This document shows positions 1 to 11,736 of a stretch of DNA of 64,000 nucleotides, in pieces (the first letter of the stretch is position 1; the number at the start of each line of letters is the position of its first letter). The translations under genes were made by a program, and so were the position numbers. The stretch comes from Dallia pectoralis (taxonomy: Eukaryota; Chordata; Actinopteri; Esociformes; Umbridae). The notes beneath the pieces are model-generated. The model did no database searches. It was not told where the DNA came from and saw only the letters and a list, made by a program, of their open reading frames with translations. The stretch spans positions 9,700,316-9,764,315 of the forward strand of contig CM055753.1 in assembly GCA_029465975.1 (NCBI GenBank), in the 5' to 3' direction.

Positions 1-973
1 TAGCTCATTATTAAAGACCTGACAACAGCAGTCGAAAGACGAGGGAGGAAAACAGGAAAAGGCTTTGGGATGACATGCAGAGCAGGTAAAATAACACAGA
101 TACGTTATAATTATAGCAATGCAGATACAGACGTATTAGTAACTTATCAGAGATATATTTACTTGCCTAGAGTCTAAGCCTGTAAACTACTGGACTGCAC
201 TACCGGGTAGTACAAACAGATCCAGTGGTCTTCTACTGTACCTGCCCTGGATTGAGCAAATGAGGGCGCCAGATCGCCCAGAGACAAAGTTTAGACTCGG
301 AAACAGTATTGGATCCAGCGGCAGGCATGGATGGGAACCAGAATCAGTCACATTCTCTGGACTGGGAATCTATATTCAAGGACACATTCAGTAAAAGGAG
401 ATTCACTAAGGAAAGGGTCGCTGGTGGGAATATCACACCAGGAAAGGGTTTCTGACCACTTCCATGAAATGTCATTTAAATCCAAAATACCGGTTGTGTT
501 TGTAAATACCAGAAAGGGAACTTTAAGAAGCACTCAGGCCAGATATGGTCTGGGTTGTCTCACAGGCCCTTCATCCGAGCAAAGCTAAACAAGAATAATC
601 TCCCCTCCGTTCGCCTAATCCCCTCTCAGACGCTGTGTATTCTGGACTGATGGAGGCAGGACAGTGGCGAGGCATGGCTCTGGGCTTTTTAAGGACAATC
701 CCGTCTTTATTTGCTCGTTTGTCCATTTGGTAACGAGCAGCGCTGATGTCTGGAAACGGCGAGTTGAGTGACAGTTTTTAGATAGCCCAGGGAAATGTAG
801 AGAGAGGAACTGGAGAAGGAACTGGAGACGGGGGGGATGGAGAGAGAGAAAATAGAGAGAGGGATGGGAGAGGGAAAGCTCTGTTTCTCCCAGTGTAGAC
901 AGTGGGCGTCTGGACAGAAGGGATGGGACCCGGAAGCGCTGGTGCTTTGTATGGACTGGACCTGCTGTGGGAG
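1..973. other. Gene-free unique sequence
   Basis: No exon with flanking splice signals, no conserved protein segment and no repeat longer than a few units is visible. The open frames here have no recognisable family. Confidence 0.6.
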
Positions 974-1053
974 TACACACACTGATGCGCACACACACAC
1001 ACACACACACTGTAGACACATAGAAATGCACTGACACACACACACACACTGAT

Positions 1054-1091
<38 letters not shown>

Positions 1092-1228
1092 TAGACACAG
1101 AGATACACTAACACACACACACACACACACTCACTGTAGACACAGAGATACACTAATACACGCACACACACACACACTGTAGACACAGAGATACACTAAC
1201 TCACAGGCTGTAGACACAGACAGACTGT
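974..1228. repeat. CA microsatellite mixed with a CTGTAGACACAGAGATACAC unit
   Basis: Runs of CA are separated by four or five copies of a segment containing CTGTAGACACAGAGATACAC. The result is a compound micro/minisatellite. Confidence 0.9.
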
Positions 1229-1555
1229 GGGCCGTAGGCGTGGATATTTTCGGAGCGCGGTCTCATCCGAACTGTGTCCGTCTGTCACGTTCCGTGCCAA
1301 CTCTGACAATGTCTTGGAAAACAAAGCTATAAATCGTCCGGTGGACGGCGCCACGGGCACAAACACACACACACACACCAGTGGAAACACAGACATATAT
1401 GCATCCACACAAGTAATCACACACAACGGTGAACACACACACACCCCTGAGAGCAGCAGGCTGACACATTAGGAAACAAGTGTCCAATTGACTCAACACA
1501 TGTACTGCACAGCACACACCCAGTAAGAAGAGAAGTAAAGAGGACTGTCCATGTC

Positions 1556-1895
1556 ATCAGCCAGACAGACAGACAGTCAACCTGTCAGTCAAACAGTCAA
1601 CCTGTCAGTCAGACAGTCAACCTGTCAGTCAGACAGTCAGCCTGTCAGTCAACCAGTCAACCAGTCAGTCAACCAGTCAGTCAGACAGTCAACCTGTCAG
1701 TCAGACAGTCAGCCTGTCAGTCAACCAGTCAGTCAGGCAGTCAATCAGTCAGTCAGACATTCAGCCTGTCAGTCAACCAGTCAGTCAGACAGATAACCTG
1801 TCAGTCAACCAGTCAATTAGGCAGTCAGTGGGTCAGTTTATCAGTCAGCCAGACAGTTGGTCAGTCAGTTGGCCAGTCAGCCGGCAAGTTAGGCA
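1556..1895. repeat. CAGTCAGT / CAACCTGT tetranucleotide-based array
   Basis: About 340 bp built from GTCA steps in longer units such as CAGTCAACCTGTCAGT, fading into diverged copies after about 1800. Confidence 0.92.
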
Positions 1896-2760
1896 GTCAG
1901 AGGTTCAATCAGGCACAGACTACAATGATCCGAAAACAGATTTTCAATTACATTTCCAGATTTTATTAAATCAAGAGATCAGAGCTCCTTCGTTAACATT
2001 CTAAATGTGGGAATTGGGCGTGAAGGAAACTCCCTGGGAAAAATGGACTTGTTGTTGCAGAGTTGACAATCTTAAAAACAACAAGAAACAGAACCATTTG
2101 AAGTGGAGGATCAGAGAGGCTGGGAACGAGTCCATGTGAGGTCTGACGACTCAGAACAGATGATACATCCAACACATTCTAGACGACACAATGCCTGCCC
2201 GTCGATGTCATGGCGTGAGGGTGGACCCACTGTGTCGTCTCGGACGGGAGAAATATATTTTCAAATGCACGCACACGCCGCCTCAGAAGTGGCTAGTCCT
2301 CGCTGGCATTCAAACGCTTCGCATGGATTCGAACCGCAACCAGGAACTCCCAAGGACAAACAGGACGTGTGAAAGCCCGAGACAGAACTCCGAAACCGAG
2401 AAACCGCCGAAACATTTGAAACAGCAACGCAAAAAAAACGGTATAATGAGAGTCTAGCTGATTTCATCCTGTAATTATCTGGTGTTCTGAGAAAGAAACC
2501 GTTGCCCCGGGAGAACAGAGGAATGCTAAATCTACCATACTTCCACATGAAAGAAATTGGTGTTTCATTAACAAATTGAAATTGCTGTTAAAGTCTCGTC
2601 CTAACCCTTTTAACTTACAGTAGGCTATAGACAGATTTGAACTATTATCATTATTTTAAAGAATATGATTTTTCTCAGATAAAGAATATCTCCATCAAAA
2701 AATCCCTAATATCTAATATTTTTGTCTGTCTGCGATAATTCCAGATTTAGGTCCCCTACT
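1896..2760. other. Gene-free unique sequence
   Basis: Nothing recognisable apart from a lone B-box-like GGATTCGAACC (2326-2336) that does not fold into a tRNA. Confidence 0.55.
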
Positions 2761-3027
2761 GGGTTCCCTATTCCCGACAGGGTGCAGTGGTTCCCTATTC
2801 CCTACATGGTGCAGTTGTTCCCTATTCCGTACAGGGTGCAGTGGTTCCCTATTCCCTACATGGTGCAGTGGTTCCCTATTCCCTACAGGGTGCAGTGGTT
2901 CCCTATTCCCTACATGGTGCAGTGGTTCCCTATTCACTACAGGGTGCAGTGGTTCCCTATTCCCTACAGGGTGCAGTGGTTCCCTATTCCCTACAGGGTG
3001 CAGTGGTTCCCTATTCCATACAGATTA
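2761..3027. repeat. 27-bp minisatellite, about 10 copies
   Basis: Each unit contains GGTTCCCTATTCCCTACA followed by GGGTGCAGT, with an AGG/TGG alternation. The unit resembles the CCCTATTCCCTA...GTGCA part of the MITE-like element seen elsewhere in the window. Confidence 0.95.
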
Positions 3028-3107
3028 TAGGAATTAAAAAGGGGACTACATTCCTGAGTAGAGTAGCTTTGTGTTTGTGGGTGGACACATGTATCTGTAA
3101 GTATGTT

Positions 3108-3258
3108 TGCTATGTGTGTGTGTGCGCGTTTTGTGTGTGTGTGCTATGTGTGTGTGCGCGTTTTGTCTCTATGTGTGTGTGTGCTATGTGTGTGTGCTAT
3201 GTGTGTGTGTGTGTGTGTGTCTGTGCTATGTGTGTGCTATGTGTGTGTGTGTGTTTTG

Positions 3259-3297
<39 letters not shown>

Positions 3298-3348
3298 TTT
3301 GTCTGTGTGTGTGGTTTGTACGTGTGTGTGTGTGTGTGTGTGTGTGGC
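3108..3348. repeat. TG microsatellite interrupted by CTATG and CGCGTTTTG
   Basis: Imperfect TG runs with recurrent TGCTATGTGTG and GCGCGTTTTGT interruptions. Confidence 0.9.
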
Positions 3349-3625
3349 TATACTTGTTCCAGATGTTCTCACTAGTAAAGTAAACAAAGGCAAACCATTG
3401 CAAAATGTGACCATTGAGGATATTCTGCCAGTGCACCCTTTATAAATAACTTTAGGGCTTGGGGCTAAGGTTAGGTTTATAACACGCTTTAGGAGTTGGG
3501 GTCAGGATTAAAAGCTTGATATAATAGAGTTAAAACGTTACAACTTTGGGATCCAAAAGAGAGCCGTCACAAGTGTAGACACATTCAGTACCATACAATG
3601 TGTGTTTCAGTATGGTTCTGTGGAG

Positions 3626-4087
3626 TGGTTCTGTGGACCTGCTGTACTCTACAGACTGGGTCAGTGGTTCTGTGGACCTGCTGTACTCTACAGTCTGGGT
3701 CAGTGGTTCTGTGGACCTGCTGTACTCTACAGACTGTGCCAGTGGTTCTGTGGACCTGCTGTACTCTACAGACTGGGTCAGTGGTTCTGTGGACCTGCTG
3801 TACACTACAGACTGGGTCAGTGGTTCTGTGGACCTGCTGTACTCTACAGACTGGGTCAGTGGTTCTGTGGACCTGCTGTACTCTACATACTGGGTCAGTG
3901 GTTCTGTGGACCTGCTGTACTCTACAGACTGGGTCAGTGGTTCTGTGGACCTGCTGTACTCTACAGACTGGGTCAGTGGTTCTGTGGACCTGCTGTACTC
4001 TACAGACTGGGTCAGTGGTTCTGTGGACCTGCTGTACTCTACAGTCTGGGTCAGTGGTTCTGTGGACCTGCTGTACTCTACAGTCGG
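3626..4087. repeat. 39-bp minisatellite, about 12 copies
   Basis: Units contain GGTTCTGTGGACCTGCTGTA then CTCTACAGACTGGGTCAGT, with few point variants. Because 39 is divisible by three, all frames stay open and give spurious ORFs on both strands. Confidence 0.96.
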
Positions 4088-4176
4088 TGTTGGTACTCCT
4101 CCTGGGTTTTCTTGAAACCATGACGGTCCAACTCTCTTCGTACCTCTTGTTGTGTATCCTGTGTCTGGCTTCAAAA

Positions 4177-4177
4177 G

Positions 4178-4211
<34 letters not shown>

Positions 4212-4338
4212 AGAGAGAGAGAGAGAGGGAGAGAGAGGAGAGAGAAACAAGTAGAGAGAGAACAGATTGAGAACAGAGAGACATACGCAATAAAAAGGGG
4301 GAAAACAGAGAGTGACAGACAGAGATGGAAAACAGAGC

Positions 4339-4399
<61 letters not shown>

Positions 4400-4408
4400 C
4401 GTGTGCGT

Positions 4409-4453
<45 letters not shown>
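4177..4453. repeat. GA-rich purine tract followed by a TG microsatellite
   Basis: AGAGAG and GAGAACAGAG from 4177 to about 4330, then an almost pure TG run from 4340 to 4453 with a short CGTGTG patch. A CA cluster (4672-4733) and a TG cluster (4802-4850) follow. Confidence 0.92.
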
Positions 4454-4456
<3 letters not shown>

Positions 4457-5204
4457 GGGAGGCACCAAGAGAAAAGAGGGAGAGACAGAATGACAGTTAG
4501 AGAAGAAAAGAGAGAGAGAGATAAAACAAGAAAGAGAATCCCCCCCCTCTAGAAAGTTCTGTGGCTGCCCTTTACTTTTATTCCAGAATCATCTCCGTAC
4601 AGAGCGGTGGACACCAACACCGGCCCGGTATCTCATCTGGAGTCCGGGTGGTCCAGTGAATCCCTTATCTGCACACACACTCACGCACGCGTGCACACAC
4701 ACACACACGCACGCACACACACACGCACACACACTTCAGTCAGCTCTGGACCAACAAAGGAGAAGAGAGGAGAGACCAAAAGAAAGAAAAAGGGTGAAGC
4801 GTTGTGTGTGTGTGTGTGTGTGTGCGTGTGCGTGCGCGTGTGTGTGTGAAGTGGTTAATCAGACAGTGTGTCACCATTCGTCTGTCAGCCTCCAATCAGA
4901 TACAGGCTCCCAGAAAGCCCCATTTAGACACAGTCAAGGGGTTATGCCGCCATCTAGTGACAACTTTTGTTGCCCGTGTACACACGCACACACACACACA
5001 CACACAGAGGGAGAGTGAAATACACATACACTTATAAGCCAAAACACGATGGCCTAATATCCTGGTGGTCCTCTGTGTGCGGACAAAACAGCGCCGACCT
5101 GCTGTGGCATGGACTCTACAAAGACCCCTGAAGGTGTCCTGTGGTACCTGGCACCAAGACATTAGTAGTAGGTCCTGTAAGTAAGTTGTGAGGGGGAAGC
5201 GAAC

Positions 5205-5635
5205 TACAGTATGTGTGCTGTTTCCCAGGTTACCGGCACCTACACACACTCTCAACCACGTGACAGGGCCAGACTACAGTATGTGTGCTGTTTCCCAGGT
5301 TACCGGCACCTACACACACTCCCATCCACGTGACAGGGCCACACTACAGTAGGTGTGCTGTTTCCAAGGTTACCGGCACCTACACACACTCCCATCCACG
5401 TGACAGGGCCACACTACAGTCGGTGTGCTGTTTCCAAGGTTACCGGCACCTACACACACTCCCATCCACGTGACAGGGCCACACTACAGTAGGTGTGCTG
5501 TTTCCAAGGTTACCGGCACCTACACATACTCCCATCCACGTGACAGGGCCAGACTACAGTATGTGTGCTGTTTCCAAGGTTACCGGCACCTACACACACT
5601 CCCATCCACGTGACAGGGCCACACTATGTGTGCTG
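5205..5635. repeat. 70-bp minisatellite, about 6 copies
   Basis: Units contain GGTTACCGGCACCTACACAC, CCACGTGACAGGGCC, ACACTACAGTAGGTGTGCTG and TTTCCAAGG. Each carries a CACGTG E-box. Confidence 0.95.
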
Positions 5636-5639
5636 TGAC

Positions 5640-6295
5640 ACGTTTCTCCAGTAACCATCATTATCACGTCTGTGACTGATGCCACCGTAGAACAGATATT
5701 GGTTCGGACAAGTCGAGATAGAATTGGTCGTCCTGATATATTCTCCTACAATCTTATCTACTGACGTGGGCCCTCGATTGTTGGTGGTCAATGTAATTAG
5801 CTTCGCCTGTGCGTGATCGTAATGTTTTGGCCCATCATTGTACATACACACAGCAGAGAAAGACACACGCAGGTAGAGATAGACACCTGTGTGCGCGCAC
5901 ATACACACACACACACGCACGCACAGGGAGAGATAGAAACCCACACACACACACAGACGTACATAACTCATAGGAGAAATCATCTCATCGTCCGTCAGCA
6001 CCAGGGCTCCAGATAAGACAGGGTTTTAACCCAGGCTCCTGTCAGGCTCTCAGGCAGGCACCATCCTTACTGCAGGGCACTGAGGCGTAGCTGGAGACAC
6101 CACCGTGGAGGAGGCTAACAACATCCACTCATCCCTCTGGCAGTGTGGTGGTGTACCGGTGGTGGGATCGGGGGAGAGCATGGGGGAAGTAAAGTCTGCT
6201 AGTTAGGGTGGAAGTTGAACCAGCTGGAGAAAAAGCGGACCGGGACTCGGCAAGCAAACGTAAGCCACAGGAGACAAATATCGAGGATTGGACAT
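5640..6295. other. Gene-free sequence between arrays
   Basis: Short CA clusters at about 5900-5955; otherwise nothing recognisable. Confidence 0.55.
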
Positions 6296-6745
6296 GAGGA
6301 GCCGGCAGTGAGGAGCAGAGGAGCCGGGAGGAGCAGAGGAACCAGCCGTGAGGAGCAGAGGAGCTGGCAGTGAGGAGCAGAGGAACCGGCCGTGAGGAGC
6401 AGAGGAACCGGCAGTGAGGAGCAGAGGAACCGACCGTGAGGAGCAGAGGAGCCGGCAGTGAGGAGCAGAGGAGCCGGCCGTGAGGAGCAGAGGAGCCGGG
6501 AGGAGCAGAGGAACCGGCCGTGAGGAGCAGAGGAGCCGGGAGGAGCAGAAGAACCGGCTGTGAGGAGCAGAGGAACCGGGAGAAGCAGAGGAGCCGGCTG
6601 TGAGGACCAGAGGAACCGGCCGTGAGGAGCAGAGGAACCGGGAGGAGCAGAGGAACCGGCCGTGAGGAGCAGAGGAACCGGCCTTGAGGAGCAGAGGAGC
6701 CGGGAGGAGCAGAGGAACCGGCTGTGAGGAGCAGAGGAACCGGTC
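6296..6745. repeat. GAGGAGCAGAGGAACCGG-type minisatellite, about 22 units
   Basis: Units of 18-22 bp alternate a long form with CCGTGAGGAGCAGAGGAACC and a short form GGGAGGAGCAGAGGAACC. The + strand is purine-rich. Confidence 0.93.
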
Positions 6746-6801
6746 ATGGTGAGGAAAAAAGAGATCAGGGAGGGGGCTGTTATGAAGGGGTTGTTCTCTC
6801 C

Positions 6802-6884
6802 TCAGCTCGTCTCCTTCTCAGCTCGTCTCCTTCTCAGCTCGTCTCCTTCTCAGCTCGTCTCCTTCTCAGCTCGTCTCCTTCTCA
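6802..6884. repeat. 16-bp repeat TCAGCTCGTCTCCTTC x5
   Basis: Five nearly identical head-to-tail copies, followed by a short TCAGTCAACTG end. Confidence 0.93.
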
Positions 6885-6889
6885 GTCAA

Positions 6890-7808
6890 CTGATAGCATC
6901 CACACAGCTGTATACATTACAGCACATGTTTTACATCCAGTTAATTAATGTCAACGAGCTTCAGCGCCAATTAAAAAGAGAAACCCAACACATGCTTCAT
7001 AGTTGTAAACGGAAAATCAAGACAGTCATTACAGGTCATTGGGATATTAGCATGTCATTGAGTTATTCATTATGGATATCTGTACCAAAGTTCAGCAGTG
7101 GTCTGAACCACAGAACCGTAGAAACACAAAACCGTAGAACCACAGAACCGTAGAACTGTAGAAACGTAGAACCGTAGAGAATCAGGAGGTTTAAGCGAAG
7201 CAGTGCAGCTTTTGGTAGGTACATCTCGACACCTGTCAATCATGTTTGCGTCTTTTGAGATTTTCGAAGCTTTAGGACGTATTTAGAGAGGTTGACAAGA
7301 GTGTACAGAAGACCATCATTATGAGTTATATCTGTGTCGTAGTAGTCTATATTATGGCAAGAACAGCTCGCAAAAAGCAAAGAGAAATGACATTCCGTTA
7401 CTAGCTTAAAACGTTGGAGGTCAGTCAATCTGGAAAATGGCCAGTACTGGTGCAGTCTTAAAAAAAACATCAAGAGCAAAGATGAAACTGTCTCTCATGA
7501 GGACCACCACAGGAAAGGAAGATCCCGATCCAGAGATATATCTGCTACAAGATGAGTTCATTAGAGAGACCAGCCTAATAAAGGGTCAATTCACTGCACC
7601 TAATGCACGTTCCCGATGTGCTTCTCATTTCCTTTTCTGTGTACGGTAATTATGACTAAACATGTTTGCATTGGTAATCGTGGCAACCATTCATTTAGGC
7701 CAATAAAACACCTGTGAAATAAAACGTTGTTGATGAAAGGTGATGTAAAGACAGAGGCAGAGAAATACATAGAGAGACTATATGATAGAGATCCTACCCC
7801 CATACTGA
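6890..7808. other. Gene-free sequence between arrays
   Basis: Apart from the small decamer repeat at 7105-7175 nothing is recognisable. Confidence 0.55.
7105..7175. repeat. Degenerate GAACCGTAGAA repeat
   Basis: About seven imperfect copies of an ACCGTAGAAC-like decamer. Confidence 0.7.
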
Positions 7809-8041
7809 CAAAAACACACACGAACACACACACGAACACACACACAAACACAAACACACACACGAACACAAACACACACACACGAACACACACATGAACA
7901 CACACACGAACACACACACGAACACACACACACGAACACACACACGAACACACACACGAACACACACACAAACACACACACGAACACACACACAAACACA
8001 CACACACAAACACACACACGAACACACACACGAACACACCC
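7809..8041. repeat. CACACACGAA-type microsatellite
   Basis: About 230 bp of CACACACGAACA units with CACAAACA variants. Confidence 0.92.
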
Positions 8042-9642
8042 ACATTTTATGACACGCAGGGCCTCTCGAAAATAACACAGAGTACCATGACGACCGACAG
8101 AACCCGCCATTAGAAAGTCATCTGAGGTCTACAGGGTTGGAGTGGGTGGGCAGGGTGTGGTGATACGGTGGCTTCTGGGAACCCGGCGATGCAGACAAAC
8201 CCTCTCAACTCTCTGATGACCTAAACCGCAGGCGAGGCCGGGGAACAGAGAAGGAACTAACTAGGTCTCTGAGCGGATTTAAACCAAAACACAAATGTTC
8301 TGGCCGTAGGGCGATTCTGGCAGAAGCCAGATTGTTCGAATCCGACTTTGGCGTTCTATGCATATTTCGTCGTGCATACTTGGACACGTTCTGGCTAGAG
8401 TAAACGGAGCCACACACCGTTCTTCACTTTTGAAGGTTTATCTAGAAGCACAATGTGACCTTGAATTTAGGTAAAACATATGTTTCAGCTAGCAATTTGT
8501 ATGGAGTAGATGTGAAATAAATGTTCTGAACTGTTGTATTATGGCCTGCTGTCACGATGCTGGTACAAGGAGGATACAAGAGCAGAGCTTGCATAGAACA
8601 TCTTCTCTGATTTATTTGTAAAACAGAGGTAAAAACAAACAAACAAACTGGTCACACTCACTTACCACAGCAAATAATGACCCACACAACACAGTGAAAA
8701 CGAGGAACTTAAATACACTTACTAATGACATCAAACAAGAAACAGGTGAAAATGAAGATGACTAAATAAGACCAAAGCTGTGTTACCCTCCACTGGGTTG
8801 TGTGATGGTAAAAAATACAAAACAGAGGGCAGAGATGTCCACCAAGGCGTTCCAGTCTTCACACATTCACAATCTCAGCACAATGAGTTTGAGCGTGCCT
8901 GCTGGGTGCCAGGGGAACGACAGGTAGCAACAGCAGCTTTTATTTTGTCAAATGGAAATAGCGCTGTTCTCCATGCGCTTAAACTTGCCGACAACACATA
9001 TTGATGAGGGCCTGATTGAATGGTTGTTTTCTAGAATATCAGGATGTACACGTACACAGTACCCGTGTCCTCGCAGTACTGGAATACAGATCGACGAACG
9101 GACAGACGGCAACTCTCTCATGTTTCATACCGGACTGTTTTCCGGGCTGAGGGACTGACAGAGTTTGTGTGTGTGGGTGTCCACCTTAACTCTGGTAACT
9201 GGTGAGCAGACACACACGCACACACGCACAGCAACGAACCAAGGACACAGAAACCATGGATGGGAAGATACACTATTTACACTACATATGGATACTGTGT
9301 TTTACTGCTTTAACATGAAGCGGAAGCCATTTGAAATGAATAATAAATAGTACATTTTGTTCGCATATTTCTTCGTTCTAATCGCGGTCTCTTTTCGCTT
9401 GCATGAAATGATGGTCGGTGTGTTTGTGAGGAAACTGGTCATCACATCGTATGAAGTAGGATAGTAAAGTTGGAGAACGTTGTTAACCTAAAGCGACGTT
9501 TCTAAACGCATGAGCTCCGTCGCTCTCTAAAGGATGACTTTAAGCTGTTCGGGCTATATACGAGGGACGGATAATTAAGTAGCTTGTCGGATTTGGCTCA
9601 AACAATTCATTAGCAGCAAAAATCGGCGTCGTCGTCATGGCT
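8042..9642. other. Gene-free sequence with a possible LTR remnant
   Basis: No coding exon was recognised; the only structure is the LTR-like end at 8550 and short CA clusters near 9210. Confidence 0.5.
8550..8770 (-). mobile_element. Possible truncated LTR (3' end), reverse orientation
   Basis: Read on the - strand, the segment ends ...CATCGTGACA with an AATAAA (8611-8616 complement) about 65 nt before that end. This resembles the layout of the LTR at 28.4-28.8 kb. No matching start or target duplication was found, so it would be a truncated copy. Weak call. Confidence 0.3.
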
Positions 9643-9769
9643 CCCACTGGGACCCCTACACCCGGAACCTACAAACAGACCCCACTGGGACCCCTACACC
9701 AGGAACCTACAAACAGACCCCACTGGGACCCTACCCCAGGAACCTACAAACAGACACCACTGGGACCCC
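9643..9769. repeat. About 37-bp repeat, 3.5 copies
   Basis: Units contain CCACTGGGACCCCTACACC then GGAACCTACAAACAGAC; the last copies are shortened. Confidence 0.88.
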
Positions 9770-10945
9770 AAAAACACAGTATTGGCCTGACGTTGTGGTA
9801 ACAAGAGGTAACATTTTGGGTTAGTATCATTTGGTGTGTTCATGATGTCAACCGTATATATTAAAGAAAATTGGAGCCTAGAGCGTAAATGAAGACTGCG
9901 AAAGTCATCTCAAATCACACAAGTTAGCTCTGCGTGTACTGTAGGCTTTATGATAATGAACGATAGCGCAGAATATTAAAGAACCATGTAATAAGGCGCT
10001 GATGAGCCGGTTATTGACATTGTGTAGCAGTCACACACATTCACGCATTCCAGAACTATTCGACCTCTTTGGGAAAGACGAGCCGCGTAAATTCTCTTCG
10101 TTATTTAACCCTTAAAAACCCTTCCATTGCCCTAACCTGCGTGAGCTCACTGCTACGTCGGGTTAGCAGGCGCTAAAAGAGGCGGCGCTGTAACAAAATT
10201 AACGAAGCCGCTTCTCCATGGTGCCGGACACCCAGGCCGTGAACTGTAGGCTGCCCTTTGACCTTGTGGGAGGAACCTGGTGGATCGATGGAGAAGCGGA
10301 AGCAGAGCTCGAGCGCACATTTTGCAAATACACGTTTCCCAGAAAACATTTCCTTGAAAGCTTCTCAAATAATGGTTTCACCTCTGCTATTTATTTGACC
10401 TATTCTGCAAGCAGTAGCGCTATAGCCAGTGTTGATATTAAAATGCTTGTGGTTCTAAATTACTGGCACTTTGACCTCCTGAATCTTTATCTTGGAAAGC
10501 AGGACTGGAGCTTGTAAGCCGCCTATAGGACAGTATGGTTGTTGTAACAACCGGTGTTCAATATAATCCATACAAGAACTTGACTCTGGATGGGTTTTGC
10601 AACCAATCTGACAGTTTAACTCCTCAGATCAATGGCTGGTTTTACATATTTCTGTACCCTTTTAGCAGACACTCTTATCCAGGGCGACTTACATGAGCAA
10701 TTAGGATTAACAGTCACCTCTAAAGAAAGAAGAACAGATTTTCCCCATCCCTAGCTCTGGAATTTGATAAATCACCCTCCCAGTGTGTGGGCAGATGCTG
10801 AAACCACCATGTTGCCAGCCAGCGTGCAAGATATTTTACAGAAGGCGAGTTGTGACGGAGACGAAGAGTAAAGATGGCAGTCTACCTTCTAAGCAGGGGA
10901 TATAGAGAAAGCTAACCTTACAAGACACCAAACACAATCATGCTG
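9770..10945. other. Gene-free sequence with a LINE/SINE tail
   Basis: No coding exon was recognised. A 99-codon frame at 10218 has no family resemblance. Confidence 0.5.
10657..10765 (+). mobile_element. L2/V-SINE-type 3' tail fragment
   Basis: TTAGCAGACACTCTTATCC, then AGGGCGACTTACATGAGCAA, TTAGGATTAA and ACAGATTTTCCCCATC follow the tail shared by many fish L2 LINEs and V-SINEs. The usual form, as I remember it, is GCAGACGCTCTTATCCAGAG followed by CGACTTACAGGAGCAATTAG. No body of an element is attached. Confidence 0.55.
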
Positions 10946-11090
10946 TGACAGAGCAGACTGCAAGGCATGCTGGGACAGAGCAGACTGCAAGGCATGCTGG
11001 GACAGAGCAGACTGCAAGGCATGATGGGACAGAGGAGACTGCAAGGCATGATGGGACAGAGGAGACTGCAAGGCATGATGGGACAGAGCA
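10946..11090. repeat. 27-bp minisatellite, about 5.5 copies
   Basis: Units contain GACAGAGCAGACTGCAAGGC then ATGCTGG. The first copies read GAGCAG/ATGCTGG and later ones GAGGAG/ATGATGG, a clear variant switch. Confidence 0.93.
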
Positions 11091-11165
11091 GATTAGATTA
11101 GATGGATGGTACCTGATCCCAGATCCTCCCGTACTCAGACACAATAGTTTAATTTATGAACTGGC

Positions 11166-11260
11166 CTCCATCTCTCCATCCGTCCATCTCTCAGTCTCTC
11201 CATCCGTCCATCTCTCAGTCTCTCCGTCCCTCCACCCGTCCATCTCTCCATCCGTCCACT
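11166..11260. repeat. Pyrimidine-rich TCTCTCCATCCGTCCATC repeat
   Basis: About four copies of a 22-26 bp unit with CCATCCGTCCATCTCTCAGT. Confidence 0.85.
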
Positions 11261-11736
11261 CAGCCTGTGTGTGTGTGATTTGATTGATGGAGACCTGTGC
11301 AGTGACACTTAGAGAGGCTGGCCGCATAGCGTTAGCTGGCGCTCGGAGCCGGGGCCCCTGCTCCAATCAATCAAAGCATTTAAATAATCAATAGGATGTG
11401 AAGGAGGCAGCTGGCCTGCTGGGAGGAGGACCGGGGCCATCAATCCCAGGGAGCACTCTGTCCTTCCTCCTCCAAGCTCCGGCTAAGTGGACGTATACAA
11501 CACAACTATATGTTCAGACCCAATGTTCACACCTCCCACTCGTCCTGGACACACTCACCTTACTACACGTGTGGTACACGCACACGCCACACGCACACAC
11601 CACACGTGCAAACTTACGGTGCCTGAACACGCAGGCACACAGAGGCAAACACACGCAGGATGTAATCCAGACAGCATGACACTGCAGGGCTGTGATTAGA
11701 CCCACCGGATCCATTTCACTGCTGGTTGTCATCCTC
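11261..11736. other. Gene-free, AT/GC-mixed unique sequence
   Basis: It holds CAATCAATCAAAGCATTTAA near 11364, with a TCF/LEF-like ATCAAAG, and a CACACGC cluster at 11575-11610. No coding signal was seen. Confidence 0.45.

Noticed and set aside
2290..2345. Possible tRNA from a perfect B-box GGTTCGAATCC (- strand)
   Set aside because: The T-stem does not pair properly and there is no A-box or acceptor stem at the right distance.
3530..4468. 312-codon - strand frame with SRSTEPLTQSVEY repeats
   Set aside because: It is a translation of the 39-bp minisatellite and neighbouring CA tract. The unit length is divisible by three, so all frames are open on both strands.
5205..5635. CRISPR-like direct repeats
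   Set aside because: Repeats are head to tail with no unique spacers, and the DNA is clearly vertebrate.
8296..8345. Possible tRNA-derived SINE (TGGCCGTAGGG ... TGTTCGAATCC)
   Set aside because: Both boxes deviate from consensus and no repeat body or tail follows.
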